NCBI GenBank assembly: GCA_030622395.1
Contig: JAUXGF010000213.1
Span: forward strand, 1-5,839
Source: Calditrichaceae bacterium
Lineage (GTDB): Bacteria; Calditrichota; Calditrichia; Calditrichales; Calditrichaceae
Reading direction: 5' to 3'
DNA: 5,839 nt
Below, piece after piece: positions 1 through 5,839 of this stretch. The translations under genes were made by a program, and so were the position numbers. The notes below the pieces were generated by a model, which was not told the DNA's origin, did not search any database, and saw only the letters and a list, made by a program, of their open reading frames with translations. The stretch's first letter is position 1. Each line of letters opens with the position of its first letter.

Positions 1-2
1 CC

Positions 3-1388
3 GACAGTCGTTTGCTAAGGAAAAGAAACCGTATCATATTCAATAAAAAGCGTAAAGAAGGAAGTTACTTCTTTTATTGTATATTGGAAAAAGAGGGCGG
101 CTTTTCTCAGCCGGCGGCGCTGTTAATCAATCATTACCATAAAACAAAATGCGTTGATTTCAGTCAATCGCCGGCATGGGTAGACACCTCAATTGTATAT
201 GAAATCTTTTTGCGGCGTTTCACGAAAAAAGGCTCCTTTACTGCTTTAACCGATCATTTGCCGCATCTGAAAAATTTTGGCGTAAACGTTATTTGGCTGA
301 TGCCTGTGTATGAAGGACCCACAGAACACGGTTATGCGCCGACACAGTTTTTCAATACGGAACAGGATTATGGGAGCGTTGAGGATTATAGAAAATTAAT
401 ATTAACAGCGCATCGTTTAGGGATGAAAGTGATCTTTGATTTTGTAGCCAATCATCTTTCCGACCAGCACCGCTTTGTTTACGCTGCGGCGGATAATTTA
501 AATTCTCCTTTAAGAAAATGGTTCTACTGGCAGGCGGATGGTTCATGGGGCTATCATAATGATTGGGATACATTGGTTAATTTGAATTTTAATACTCCGC
601 AGGTTCGTCATTTTATGTTAGACGTTGCGCGCTTTTGGCTGTGCTTGGGAGTCGACGGTTTTCGCTGCGACGTTGCCTGGGCTGTGCCGCATAGCTTCTG
701 GAAAGATTTCCGCAGGGAGATCAAAAAAATTAATCCTGAATGTTTATTGATTAATGAAGCCCTGCCCAGGCAGCAAGCCTTTCATCAGGATGAATTCGAT
801 ATGTCTTATGACACTGATTTTTACGGTAATATTTTGGATGTTTTAAACGACCGCAAACCGCTTTCCGCGCTTGAATATGGATTGCAGAAAACAAAATATA
901 ACTACCCCCCTGCGGCAAAAAATCTGCGCTATATTGAAAATCACGACCTCCCGCGGTTCTTAAAACTTTATGGAGGCAATCGTACAAAATTAATGGCAGG
1001 ATTGCTTTTTACAGTACCGGGCGCGCCTCTAATTTATTACGGACAGGAAATGGGCTTGCTTGAAATGCGTCCGGATTATCGACCGCAAAAAAAGTCTAAA
1101 TGGATTGATTTTTACAGGAATATGATTATATTAAGAAAAACATATCCGGCGTTTACCTATGGAAAAATGGAGACGATCCTCCTGGATGAAAAGAGAAAGC
1201 TCTGGCATTATAGGAGGTCTTTTCAAGGGGAAGCCATGGATGTATATTTAACTTTATCAAAGATAAAACAAAAGATAAACATTCCAGAAAATATTACGAT
1301 AATTTATCCAAAAGACTATTGTATAAAAATTACAGACGATAAGTTTCATTTACAGCCTGAAAGTTTTGTGATATTCAAAGCAAGGTAA
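3..1388 (+). CDS. GH13 alpha-amylase-family glycoside hydrolase (5' end outside window)
   Basis: Retaining glycoside hydrolase expected to cleave alpha-1,4-glucosidic bonds of starch, glycogen or maltodextrins. Residues are numbered from a TTG at 12, but the frame stays open to the window edge and no ribosome site is visible, so the true start is probably upstream. Residues ~15-45 look like the end of an N-terminal beta domain. The TIM barrel starts near 60 (VYEIFLRRF). All GH13 signature regions are present: DFVANH (143-148), GFRCDVAW with Arg218 and nucleophile Asp220, INEALP with acid/base Glu249, and ENHD with transition-state stabiliser Asp312. The segment PGAPLIYYGQEMG (336-348) is also typical. 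Domain B, between 148 and 190, is short. A beta-rich C-terminal domain follows ~390. Exact substrate (alpha-amylase, neopullulanase or maltodextrin hydrolase) cannot be set from sequence. Because the N-terminus is missing, secretion cannot be judged. It is followed after 4 bases by the TPR-like gene, so co-transcription is likely. Confidence 0.93.
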   Translation, partial: DSRLLRKRNRIIFNKKRKEGSYFFYCILEKEGGFSQPAALLINHYHKTKCVDFSQSPAWVDTSIVYEIFLRRFTKKGSFTALTDHLPHLKNFGVNVIWLMPVYEGPTEHGYAPTQFFNTEQDYGSVEDYRKLILTAHRLGMKVIFDFVANHLSDQHRFVYAAADNLNSPLRKWFYWQADGSWGYHNDWDTLVNLNFNTPQVRHFMLDVARFWLCLGVDGFRCDVAWAVPHSFWKDFRREIKKINPECLLINEALPRQQAFHQDEFDMSYDTDFYGNILDVLNDRKPLSALEYGLQKTKYNYPPAAKNLRYIENHDLPRFLKLYGGNRTKLMAGLLFTVPGAPLIYYGQEMGLLEMRPDYRPQKKSKWIDFYRNMIILRKTYPAFTYGKMETILLDEKRKLWHYRRSFQGEAMDVYLTLSKIKQKINIPENITIIYPKDYCIKITDDKFHLQPESFVIFKAR

Positions 1389-1392
1389 AATA

Positions 1393-2133
1393 ATGCCATT
1401 ACCAAATATACAAAAATCGATTCGGGAAATATTCGATTTATTCAGAAAGCGCAATTTTATACAACAATTCACTTTGGAATCGATCAACGAGATATTTGAG
1501 ATCGGCAATGAAATATTTATGAAGAACAACGCCGAAGAGATTGAAAAATTATCCGCCCGCCCGCGTTCAAAAGCGCCTGACATATTGGATGACGAACCAT
1601 TTTCTTTTGAAAGAACCTTTGAAATTTATAAACAATTAGAAAAAAAATATAGTGAGATTAGTCCTGAATTAATTCAACGCGTTTTTGAAATTAACAGCCA
1701 ATTAGCCTGGGAAAATTTCCGTAAAAAATATGATGGATATATTCTAAATATTTATCACAATCATCCAAACGACAAATATATCAATTACCTGGCTGCGGTT
1801 GTGCTTTATGGGCAAAAAAATTATAAGGAAGCTTTAAAGTGCATTAATATAGCCAGCGCCGGTATTGATTCTTCCGCCAATTATATTCATCTCAAAGGTT
1901 TGTGTTTTATGCAGCTTGGAGAGCTGGAAGCGGCGCGGACATATTTTTATCAAGCCCTGTTTTTAATTGAATTATTGCAGGACATCCAGCCGCAATTCAA
2001 CAAAAAGTCTGATATTTATCCAAACTACCCGATTGGATTTCAAACTTCCGCCGACTTGATCCGCGCCGATTTAAAAAAATTAGACAAGATTGAAAATATA
2101 TTTCAATATGAAATGCTGCCTTTAATAGATTAA
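1393..2133 (+). CDS. TPR-like helical-repeat protein of unknown function
   Basis: A 246-residue protein that I do not recognise as a named family. The first ~125 residues look mostly helical and charged, with no signal peptide or membrane segment. Residues ~127-160 and ~161-194 fit two tetratricopeptide repeats: a small-residue pattern around YLAAVVLYGQKNYKEAL, then IHLKGLCFMQLGELEAA, each with the helix-turn-helix spacing and the Gly/Ala positions typical of TPRs. Such repeats usually mediate protein-protein contacts in the cytoplasm. The ATG at 1393 lies 4 bases after the amylase stop. A weak AAGG at 1382-1385 overlaps the end of that gene with a 7-base spacing, so translation is probably coupled. 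No catalytic motif is visible. A role alongside the amylase is inferred only from the arrangement. Codon use and AT content look like those of its neighbours. The reading frame is secure; the function is not. Confidence 0.8.
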   Translation: MPLPNIQKSIREIFDLFRKRNFIQQFTLESINEIFEIGNEIFMKNNAEEIEKLSARPRSKAPDILDDEPFSFERTFEIYKQLEKKYSEISPELIQRVFEINSQLAWENFRKKYDGYILNIYHNHPNDKYINYLAAVVLYGQKNYKEALKCINIASAGIDSSANYIHLKGLCFMQLGELEAARTYFYQALFLIELLQDIQPQFNKKSDIYPNYPIGFQTSADLIRADLKKLDKIENIFQYEMLPLID

Positions 2134-2359
2134 TTAGCGTTATAAAATACCGGCCAAAAATATTTAACCTTCCTAACCGTCAAGTCATAAAAAAATAGAA
2201 ATAGCAAGTAAGAAAGTCTTTTTATCGGGAAAATGGAGTAATGCAATAATACCTGTTTATTTTAATACTAAAGTCGCTAACTTTATCCAACAGGCTGTTG
2301 TAAACATCAGAACGTACTGTCATTGCAATTTCTTCAATATGAATATTTTGATAATAATT
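2134..2359. other. Intergenic gap between convergent genes
   Basis: An AT-rich gap of 226 bp where the amylase/TPR transcript and the permease transcript converge. No hairpin followed by a T-run is evident on either strand, so termination may be Rho-dependent or rely on a weak structure I cannot recognise. It contains a short palindrome at 2288-2300, one TCGGGA word at 2225-2230 and, on the minus strand, an open stretch in frame with the permease after its stop. No gene is supported. Confidence 0.6.
2288..2300. repeat. Short perfect palindrome CAACAG-G-CTGTTG
   Basis: Two 6-base arms (CAACAG and CTGTTG) around a single base, downstream of both convergent genes. It could be a small protein-binding site or part of an RNA hairpin on either transcript. 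With only a one-base centre it would fold into a short stem at most, and no T-run follows. It may be chance. Confidence 0.3.
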
Positions 2360-3655
2360 TTAAACAATTAAAGCCGCTATTGCGAAAATATCAATTGCTA
2401 TCATCATCGGAGTTATTTCATTTCGTTTACCTGTTAAAAATTTAATTATTGTCCAGCTTAAAAATCCCCAAATAATTCCCTGTGTAATCGAATAAGTAAT
2501 TGGGATTAGGATTAAGGCTAAAAAAGCGGGGATCGCATCGTCAAATTTACTCCAATTTATTTTTTGCACCGGTTTCATCATAAACGCCCCGACAAGAACA
2601 AGAGCCGGCGCAGTGGCAATAGATGGAATAATGGAAAGCAAGGGTGAAAAGAACATAAACGGAATTACGAGCAGACCGCTGATAACCGCGGTTAGTCCTG
2701 ACCTGCCGCCTTCTTCAATGCCTGCGGCTGATTCGATATAACTTGTTCCGGGGCTTGAGCCTGCCAAGCCTGAAATCATCGTTGAAAAGCCGTCAACAAT
2801 AAGCGACTCTTTGATGTTTCTTGGTTCGCCGTCCGCATCAGTTAAATTTCCGGCTTCAGCCACGCCGACAAAGGTCGATAAACTATCAAACATATCGGTA
2901 AACAAAAATGCAAACATAACCGGAAACATAGAAAATTTTAGCGAACCCATAAAATCTAAACAAAACAGCAAACTAAAATCCGGGGCTGCAAAAAAACCGT
3001 TAAAGTTTACAATGGCGCTTTCACCCCATAAACGTCCGATAGGAACCGCTAAAATAGTGGTAATAGTAATTCCTAATATCAGCGCTCCTTTCACCCGGCG
3101 CGCCACAAAAACGCCGGTAACAGCCAGGCCGGCTAAAAAAGTAATAGTCGATTCATTAAGCATGCCTCGTCCTATAACAGTGGCGGGATTAGAGACAATG
3201 AATCCGGAATTTATAAAACCTATTAAGGTTATAAAAATACCGATACCGGCGGCGACGGCATAACGTATTTGTTTAGGGATTGCTTTAACAATATGGGTTC
3301 TGATATTAAAAATCGAGAGTAATAGAAACACAACTCCCGACCAGAACACAGCGCCGAGAGCGGTTTGCCAACCGACGCCCATGCCGATAACAACCGAGTA
3401 GGCAAAGAAAGCATTTAGACCCATACCCGGCGCCAGCACAATAGGATTTTTAGCATATAATCCCATCATAATACTGCTAAAGGCGCTTACCAAAACAGTA
3501 GCGGTTAAAACTGCGCTGAAGGGCATACCGGTATTTTTGAGGATATCAGGGTTGACCACAATAATGTACATAAAAGCCAGAAAGGTTGTAATACCGGCTA
3601 AAATCTCTGTTCGAAGGTTTGTTTTATTTTTTTTGAAGTCAAAGAAATTTTCCAT
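2360..3655 (-). CDS. NCS2/AzgA-type purine nucleobase permease
   Basis: Inner-membrane proton-coupled importer of the nucleobase-ascorbate (NCS2) superfamily. It best fits the adenine/guanine/hypoxanthine branch (AzgA, PbuG, GhxP, AdeP), not the xanthine/uracil branch. The 431 residues are almost wholly hydrophobic segments, close to the family's usual 430-450. Signatures visible: LAPGMGLNAFFAY (74-86, TM3), FTDMFDSLSTFVGVAEAGN (252-270, TM8) and SYIESAAGIEEGGRSGLTAV (305-324, TM10). These carry acidic residues (Asp254, Asp257, Glu308, Glu314) at conserved family positions. The N-terminus (FDFKKNKTNLRTEILAGITTFLAFMYI) is typical, which supports the ATG at 3655. An AAAGGA at 3664-3669, 8 bases before it, fits a ribosome site. 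It converges with the TPR gene and stands apart from serC, which ends in its own terminator upstream. Which purine is carried cannot be decided here. No purine riboswitch is seen in the leader. Confidence 0.94.
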   Translation of the reverse strand: MENFFDFKKNKTNLRTEILAGITTFLAFMYIIVVNPDILKNTGMPFSAVLTATVLVSAFSSIMMGLYAKNPIVLAPGMGLNAFFAYSVVIGMGVGWQTALGAVFWSGVVFLLLSIFNIRTHIVKAIPKQIRYAVAAGIGIFITLIGFINSGFIVSNPATVIGRGMLNESTITFLAGLAVTGVFVARRVKGALILGITITTILAVPIGRLWGESAIVNFNGFFAAPDFSLLFCLDFMGSLKFSMFPVMFAFLFTDMFDSLSTFVGVAEAGNLTDADGEPRNIKESLIVDGFSTMISGLAGSSPGTSYIESAAGIEEGGRSGLTAVISGLLVIPFMFFSPLLSIIPSIATAPALVLVGAFMMKPVQKINWSKFDDAIPAFLALILIPITYSITQGIIWGFLSWTIIKFLTGKRNEITPMMIAIDIFAIAALIV

Positions 3656-3679
3656 GATTAGATTCCTTTGTTAACGGGT

Positions 3680-3707
3680 GTTATATAGGTTTAAAGCATA
3701 TCGTTAA
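3680..3707 (-). promoter_or_regulatory. Candidate sigma70-like promoter for the purine permease
   Basis: Read on the minus strand, TTAACG (3702-3707) and TATAAC (3680-3685) are separated by 16 bases and match the -35 and -10 consensus at 4/6 and 5/6 positions. Transcription would begin near 3673, giving a leader of about 18 bases that contains the AAAGGA ribosome site. In such AT-rich DNA this match could be chance. If the organism uses the Bacteroidota-type promoter (TTTG and TAnnTTTG), this call would be wrong. Confidence 0.35.
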
Positions 3708-3773
3708 TTTTAGCCGAAACTATACAAACCTCATAGGCGGGGAATTTATTTGGGTGTATATTTTGGAATAACA

Positions 3774-3848
3774 CAAACCCACCCCTAACCCCTCACAAGA
3801 GGGGCAGTCTTAATATTTCACCCCTTCATCGGGGTTTTACCCTTCAGG
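3774..3848. repeat. GC-rich intergenic repeat element with two hairpins and a direct repeat
   Basis: A patch rich in C/G homopolymers inside AT-rich DNA. It holds a perfect hairpin, CCCCTC-ACAA-GAGGGG (3789-3804), and a second, ACCCC-TTCATC-GGGGT (3820-3835). A near-direct repeat is also present, TTTCACCCCTTCA (3816-3828) and TTTTACCCTTCA (3835-3846). CCCCTAACCCCTC precedes and forms part of the first hairpin. No coding frame crosses it. Its composition and layout suggest a dispersed, REP-like intergenic repeat and not a gene-specific regulator. It lies upstream of the permease promoter candidate and downstream of the serC terminator, so it need not be part of either transcript. Other copies would have to be found in the genome to prove the repeat call. 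Confidence 0.55.
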
Positions 3849-3924
3849 CGCTATTTAATTTACGAATTCAATATTTAAAATTTATTTGTTTTAGTGATTT
3901 CATAAGATGGATGTTTTTAAAAGG

Positions 3925-3960
3925 AAAAAAATACCTTCCAGGCTTATTTAACCTGGAAGG
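3925..3960 (-). terminator. Intrinsic terminator of serC
   Basis: On the minus strand a perfect 9-bp stem (arms CCTTCCAGG at 3934-3942 and CCTGGAAGG at 3952-3960) with a 9-base AT-rich loop is followed by TA and a run of seven T (3925-3931). It starts 50 bases beyond the serC stop codon. The + strand lacks a T-run after the stem, so it acts for the minus strand only. It separates serC from the permease and argues that they are independent transcription units. Confidence 0.9.
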
Positions 3961-4009
3961 CAGATAAATATTTAGTCAAACATAAAATGGTAAAATGTAT
4001 TTTCTGATT

Positions 4010-5092
4010 TTAAGAATTTTCTTTTTCAAATTTATCCATAAATTTTACCAGTGTTTCAACAGCTTTAAGCGGAACAGCATTATAAATAGAAGCGCGGATG
4101 CCGCCGACAGAGCGGTGACCCTTTAAACCAATCATACCATTTTCTAACGAAACGGCTATGAATTTCTTTTCCAGTTCTTCGGATGGTAAACGAAAAGTAA
4201 TATTCATTATTGACCGGCTGTCTTTACGAACTGTACCGCGATAAAAAGCGCTGCTGTCGATAGCGTCGTAAAGAAGCTGCGCTTTTTTATTATTAACCTC
4301 TTCCAGCTTTTCCAATCCGCCCATATTTTTTATCCATTCCAAAACTAATTTAATAATATAAATTCCAAATGTAGGCGGGGTATTGTAAAGCGAGTCTTTA
4401 CCGCCGATAATTTTATAACTGGTCATTGTCGGAATGTTCTCCGGGCTTTTATCCAGCAAATCTTCCCTGATGATTACAATTGTAACTCCGCTTGGTCCCA
4501 TATTTTTTTGAGCGCCGGCATAAATCAAAGCAAATTTAGCAACGTCAATCTTGCGGCAGTTTATATCGGAAGACATATCGCAAATCATCGGTACGCTGCC
4601 TGTATTAGGATATTCATCCCATTGAGTGCCGAAAATTGTATTGTTAGAAGTAATATGCAAATAAGCGGCGTCCGGATTAATTTGAAAATCTTTTGGGATA
4701 TAGGAAAAATTGGAGTCTCCCGAAGAGGCAATCTCGTTTATATTTTTACCTAATTTTTGGGCTTCCTGAATTGCTTTTTTTGACCAGGATCCTGTATTAA
4801 TGTAATCGGCAAATTGATTTTCGCCAAGCAGATTTAAAGGAATGGCTGCAAATTGTAAAGTAGCTCCTCCCTGGAAAAATAGTACCTTGTATCCCGCAGG
4901 AATACCCATAATATCTTTCATAAGCTGTTCAGTATCTTTTATAATGTCGTCAAAGGTTTTAGAACGATGACTCATTTCCATAACCGAAAGACCTTCGCCT
5001 TTGTAATTTAATAAATCTTTCTTTACATCTTCTAAAACTGATTGCGGAAGCGCGGCAGGCCCCGGGTTAAAATTATAAATTCGTCCTTTCAT
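4010..5092 (-). CDS. serC: Phosphoserine aminotransferase
   Basis: PLP-dependent class V aminotransferase that converts 3-phosphohydroxypyruvate and glutamate to O-phosphoserine and 2-oxoglutarate, the second step of serine synthesis. In some bacteria it also serves pyridoxal phosphate synthesis. At 360 residues it has normal family length. Visible family features: NFNPGPAALP (7-16), SHRSK with Arg43 (41-45), GGATLQF (75-81), GSW with Trp103 stacking on PLP, CDMSSD with Asp172, AGAQKNMGP with the Schiff-base Lys196, NTPPTF (237-242), and GHRSVGGIRASIYNA (325-339) with His326, Arg327 and Arg333 for phosphate and carboxylate binding. The ATG at 5092 is well supported by a strong AAGGAG at 5101-5106, 8 bases upstream, and by the family-like N-terminus. 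It is monocistronic here, with a strong terminator after it. No serA or other serine gene lies inside the window. Confidence 0.97.
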   Translation of the reverse strand: MKGRIYNFNPGPAALPQSVLEDVKKDLLNYKGEGLSVMEMSHRSKTFDDIIKDTEQLMKDIMGIPAGYKVLFFQGGATLQFAAIPLNLLGENQFADYINTGSWSKKAIQEAQKLGKNINEIASSGDSNFSYIPKDFQINPDAAYLHITSNNTIFGTQWDEYPNTGSVPMICDMSSDINCRKIDVAKFALIYAGAQKNMGPSGVTIVIIREDLLDKSPENIPTMTSYKIIGGKDSLYNTPPTFGIYIIKLVLEWIKNMGGLEKLEEVNNKKAQLLYDAIDSSAFYRGTVRKDSRSIMNITFRLPSEELEKKFIAVSLENGMIGLKGHRSVGGIRASIYNAVPLKAVETLVKFMDKFEKENS

Positions 5093-5133
5093 AATTGATT
5101 CTCCTTACTATTGTTAAATATTTTTTGATTGCT

Positions 5134-5162
5134 TTTATTCTTTTAAAACATAGCTTTGTAAA
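5134..5162 (-). promoter_or_regulatory. Weak candidate promoter for serC
   Basis: On the minus strand TTTACA (5157-5162, 5/6 to the -35 consensus) is followed after 17 bases by AATAAA (5134-5139, 4/6 to the -10 consensus). The resulting leader would be roughly 35 bases and include the strong AAGGAG. Very AT-rich surroundings make such matches common. An alternative is TATGTTTT just downstream of the TTTACA, which resembles the Bacteroidota -7 box TAnnTTTG with one mismatch, but no matching upstream TTTG box was seen. Confidence 0.25.
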
Positions 5163-5181
5163 TTAATTAAATAATTAAAGT

Positions 5182-5333
5182 GATACTGGATGCTTGATAC
5201 TTGATACTGGTCGGAGAAGAGCGTAAATCCCGCTTTTGCAGGGATGTTCAAGTTTTCTATTCAGTATTCCCGATAAGCCGTTCCGAAAGGTCGGGATACG
5301 CTACGCTCTGACCAGCATCCAATATCCAGTATC
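5182..5333. repeat. Long imperfect inverted repeat enclosing two hairpins
   Basis: Three blocks pair across 152 bp: GATACTGGAT (5182-5191) with ATCCAGTATC (5324-5333); CTGGTC (5207-5212) with GACCAG (5310-5315); AGAGCGTA (5218-5225) with TACGCTCT (5302-5309). That is at least 24 base pairs with internal asymmetry. The left arm also has three copies of TGATACT (5181-5187, 5195-5201, 5202-5208). The enclosed part forms a hairpin ATCCC-GC-TTTT-GC-A-GGGAT (5227-5245) and a second with TATTCCCGA (5265-5273) against TCGGGATA (5291-5298). The whole would fold as a stem with two arms. It has no coding content. It may be a non-autonomous mobile-like element or a dispersed intergenic repeat; a structured RNA is also possible. 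No target-site duplication was identified. Confidence 0.6.
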
Positions 5334-5465
5334 TATTTGACTAAAACATTGAAATTCCTATAAAATAAAATATTTTGGAATATACAGATTATCATGGGAA
5401 AAATGTAGGAAAATTTTAATAATATTGCAATATCTCAGTTTTGGGTGAAAAGTCGTTATCAAGAT

Positions 5466-5504
5466 GCATCGGGACTTCTTTCGTATCATCCCGACTTGTG
5501 ATGC
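5466..5504. repeat. TCGGGA/TCCCGA hairpin
   Basis: TCGGGA (5469-5474) pairs with TCCCGA (5489-5494) across a 14-base loop. GCA (5466-5468) can extend the stem to TGC (5502-5504) with a bulge. The same hexamer pair forms the second inner hairpin of the 5182-5333 element, so the two may belong to one repeat family. No T-run follows on either strand, which argues against an intrinsic terminator. Confidence 0.45.
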
Positions 5505-5538
5505 TTTTGTATTAGAGTTAAACGCGGCGGCTGGCCTG

Positions 5539-5550
5539 CCGATTAATCGG
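5539..5550. repeat. 12-bp palindrome CCGATTAATCGG
   Basis: A perfect 12-base palindrome sits next to a GC-rich patch (GCGGCGGCTGGCC, 5524-5536) that stands out in AT-rich DNA. Its right half overlaps another TCGGGA word (5547-5552). It could be an operator-type site or part of the surrounding repeat material. It is about 450 bases from serC, too far for a simple operator of that gene. Confidence 0.35.
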
Positions 5551-5839
5551 GATGGTCTCTTATACAAAATTTGATTCCGCTAATCTCGGTAACGAGTTTG
5601 CTCCACAAATGAGAGAGTGAGATATTACAATTTCCGGATAAATATCTTTATTATTGCTCTAATTTTTAGTAATTTAATATTTTTGAAGGAACTTAAACAA
5701 TAGATAAATCGGGATTGTCAATATTTTAAGTAAAAAGTAAGAATTGGGAATTAGTTACTTATGAGTTAAATTCGTGAAAAATTGTTAAGAAAATTATTAA
5801 CCGATTCTGCAATCCCTTTTGTACCATGGCATAGAGAGG

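Larger units (their letters stand above)
5093..5839. other. 747 bp region upstream of serC without a supported gene
   Basis: No frame on either strand looks coding. Open stretches overlap inverted repeats, lack ribosome sites and have no recognisable protein. The stretch holds the serC ribosome site and a weak promoter candidate near 5134-5162, a long inverted repeat (5182-5333), an imperfect AT-rich hairpin with ATTCC/GGAAT ends (5354-5381), a TCGGGA/TCCCGA hairpin (5466-5504), a palindrome (5539-5550), a small CTCG-GTAA-CGAG hairpin with a GNRA-type loop (5585-5596), and a weak stem TAAGTAA/TTACTTA (5727-5761). The final ~80 bases are open on the minus strand to the right edge but cannot be assigned to a gene. 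Confidence 0.6.

Noticed and set aside
2811..3263. A 150-codon + strand open frame inside the permease gene
   Set aside because: It is antisense to strongly conserved membrane-protein sequence including the TM8 signature. Its Lys/Pro/Ala-rich product is a typical shadow.
3656..3790. Possible purine riboswitch upstream of the purine permease
   Set aside because: A GTTTC resembling the conserved J2/3 segment was seen, but the flanking P1, P2 and P3 helices and the TATAA and ATATGG loop elements are not in place.
3934..3960. The terminator hairpin as a bidirectional terminator
   Set aside because: On the + strand the stem is followed by CAGATAAATATTT with no T-run, and no + strand gene ends nearby.
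4508..4753. An 81-codon + strand open frame inside serC
   Set aside because: It is antisense to the conserved PLP-binding region of serC and has no family resemblance.
5181..5210. TGATACT copies as a CRISPR or tandem-repeat array
   Set aside because: There are only three short copies with spacing of 14 and 7 bases, no equal-length spacers, and the unit is part of an inverted-repeat arm.
5464..5574. A + strand 36-codon frame starting ATG at 5464 and a minus-strand frame of 69 codons (5358-5567) over the same DNA
   Set aside because: No ribosome site precedes the short frame. Both overlap the TCGGGA hairpin and palindrome, mirror each other, and resemble no protein I know.
5759..5839. Minus-strand frame open from the right edge to a TAA at 5759-5761, possibly the end of a gene entering the window
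   Set aside because: About 26 codons of low-complexity hydrophobic residues are too few to support a gene. The next frame also stays open for part of the way.

Overview
This is an AT-rich bacterial window carrying four protein genes and two repeat-bearing intergenic stretches. I see no phage, IS transposase, CRISPR array, tRNA, rRNA or defence system. The source is probably an uncultured or little-studied bacterium. The short GC-rich inverted repeats and the variant repeats of a GATACTGG-like word between genes resemble intergenic repeats of environmental FCB-group genomes (Bacteroidota, Ignavibacteriota, Cloacimonadota). That is an impression only, and no gene here fixes the taxonomy.

Left part (1-2133, + strand): the 3' portion of a GH13 alpha-amylase-family hydrolase with all catalytic residues present runs in from beyond the left edge. 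Four bases after its stop comes a 246-residue protein of unknown function with two TPR-like helical repeats. The pair looks like one operon whose promoter lies outside the window.

Middle (2134-3655): a 226 bp gap separates the pair from a convergent gene on the minus strand. That gene encodes an NCS2/AzgA-type purine (adenine/guanine/hypoxanthine) permease. Its own promoter candidate sits just upstream of a short leader, and I see no purine riboswitch there.

Right part (3656-5839): a 354 bp gap holds the permease promoter candidate, a GC-rich repeat element with two hairpins, and a convincing intrinsic terminator for the next gene. That gene is serC (phosphoserine aminotransferase, serine biosynthesis and possibly vitamin B6), also on the minus strand. 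Upstream of serC, 747 bp contain no credible gene. They do contain a long imperfect inverted repeat enclosing two smaller hairpins, and a cluster of TCGGGA/TCCCGA words that mostly form hairpin stems.

The genes do not form one pathway: glucan breakdown, purine uptake and serine synthesis are ordinary housekeeping or catabolic functions. The less ordinary content is the intergenic repeats and the uncharacterised TPR protein coupled to the amylase. I found no evidence of a new multi-gene system.
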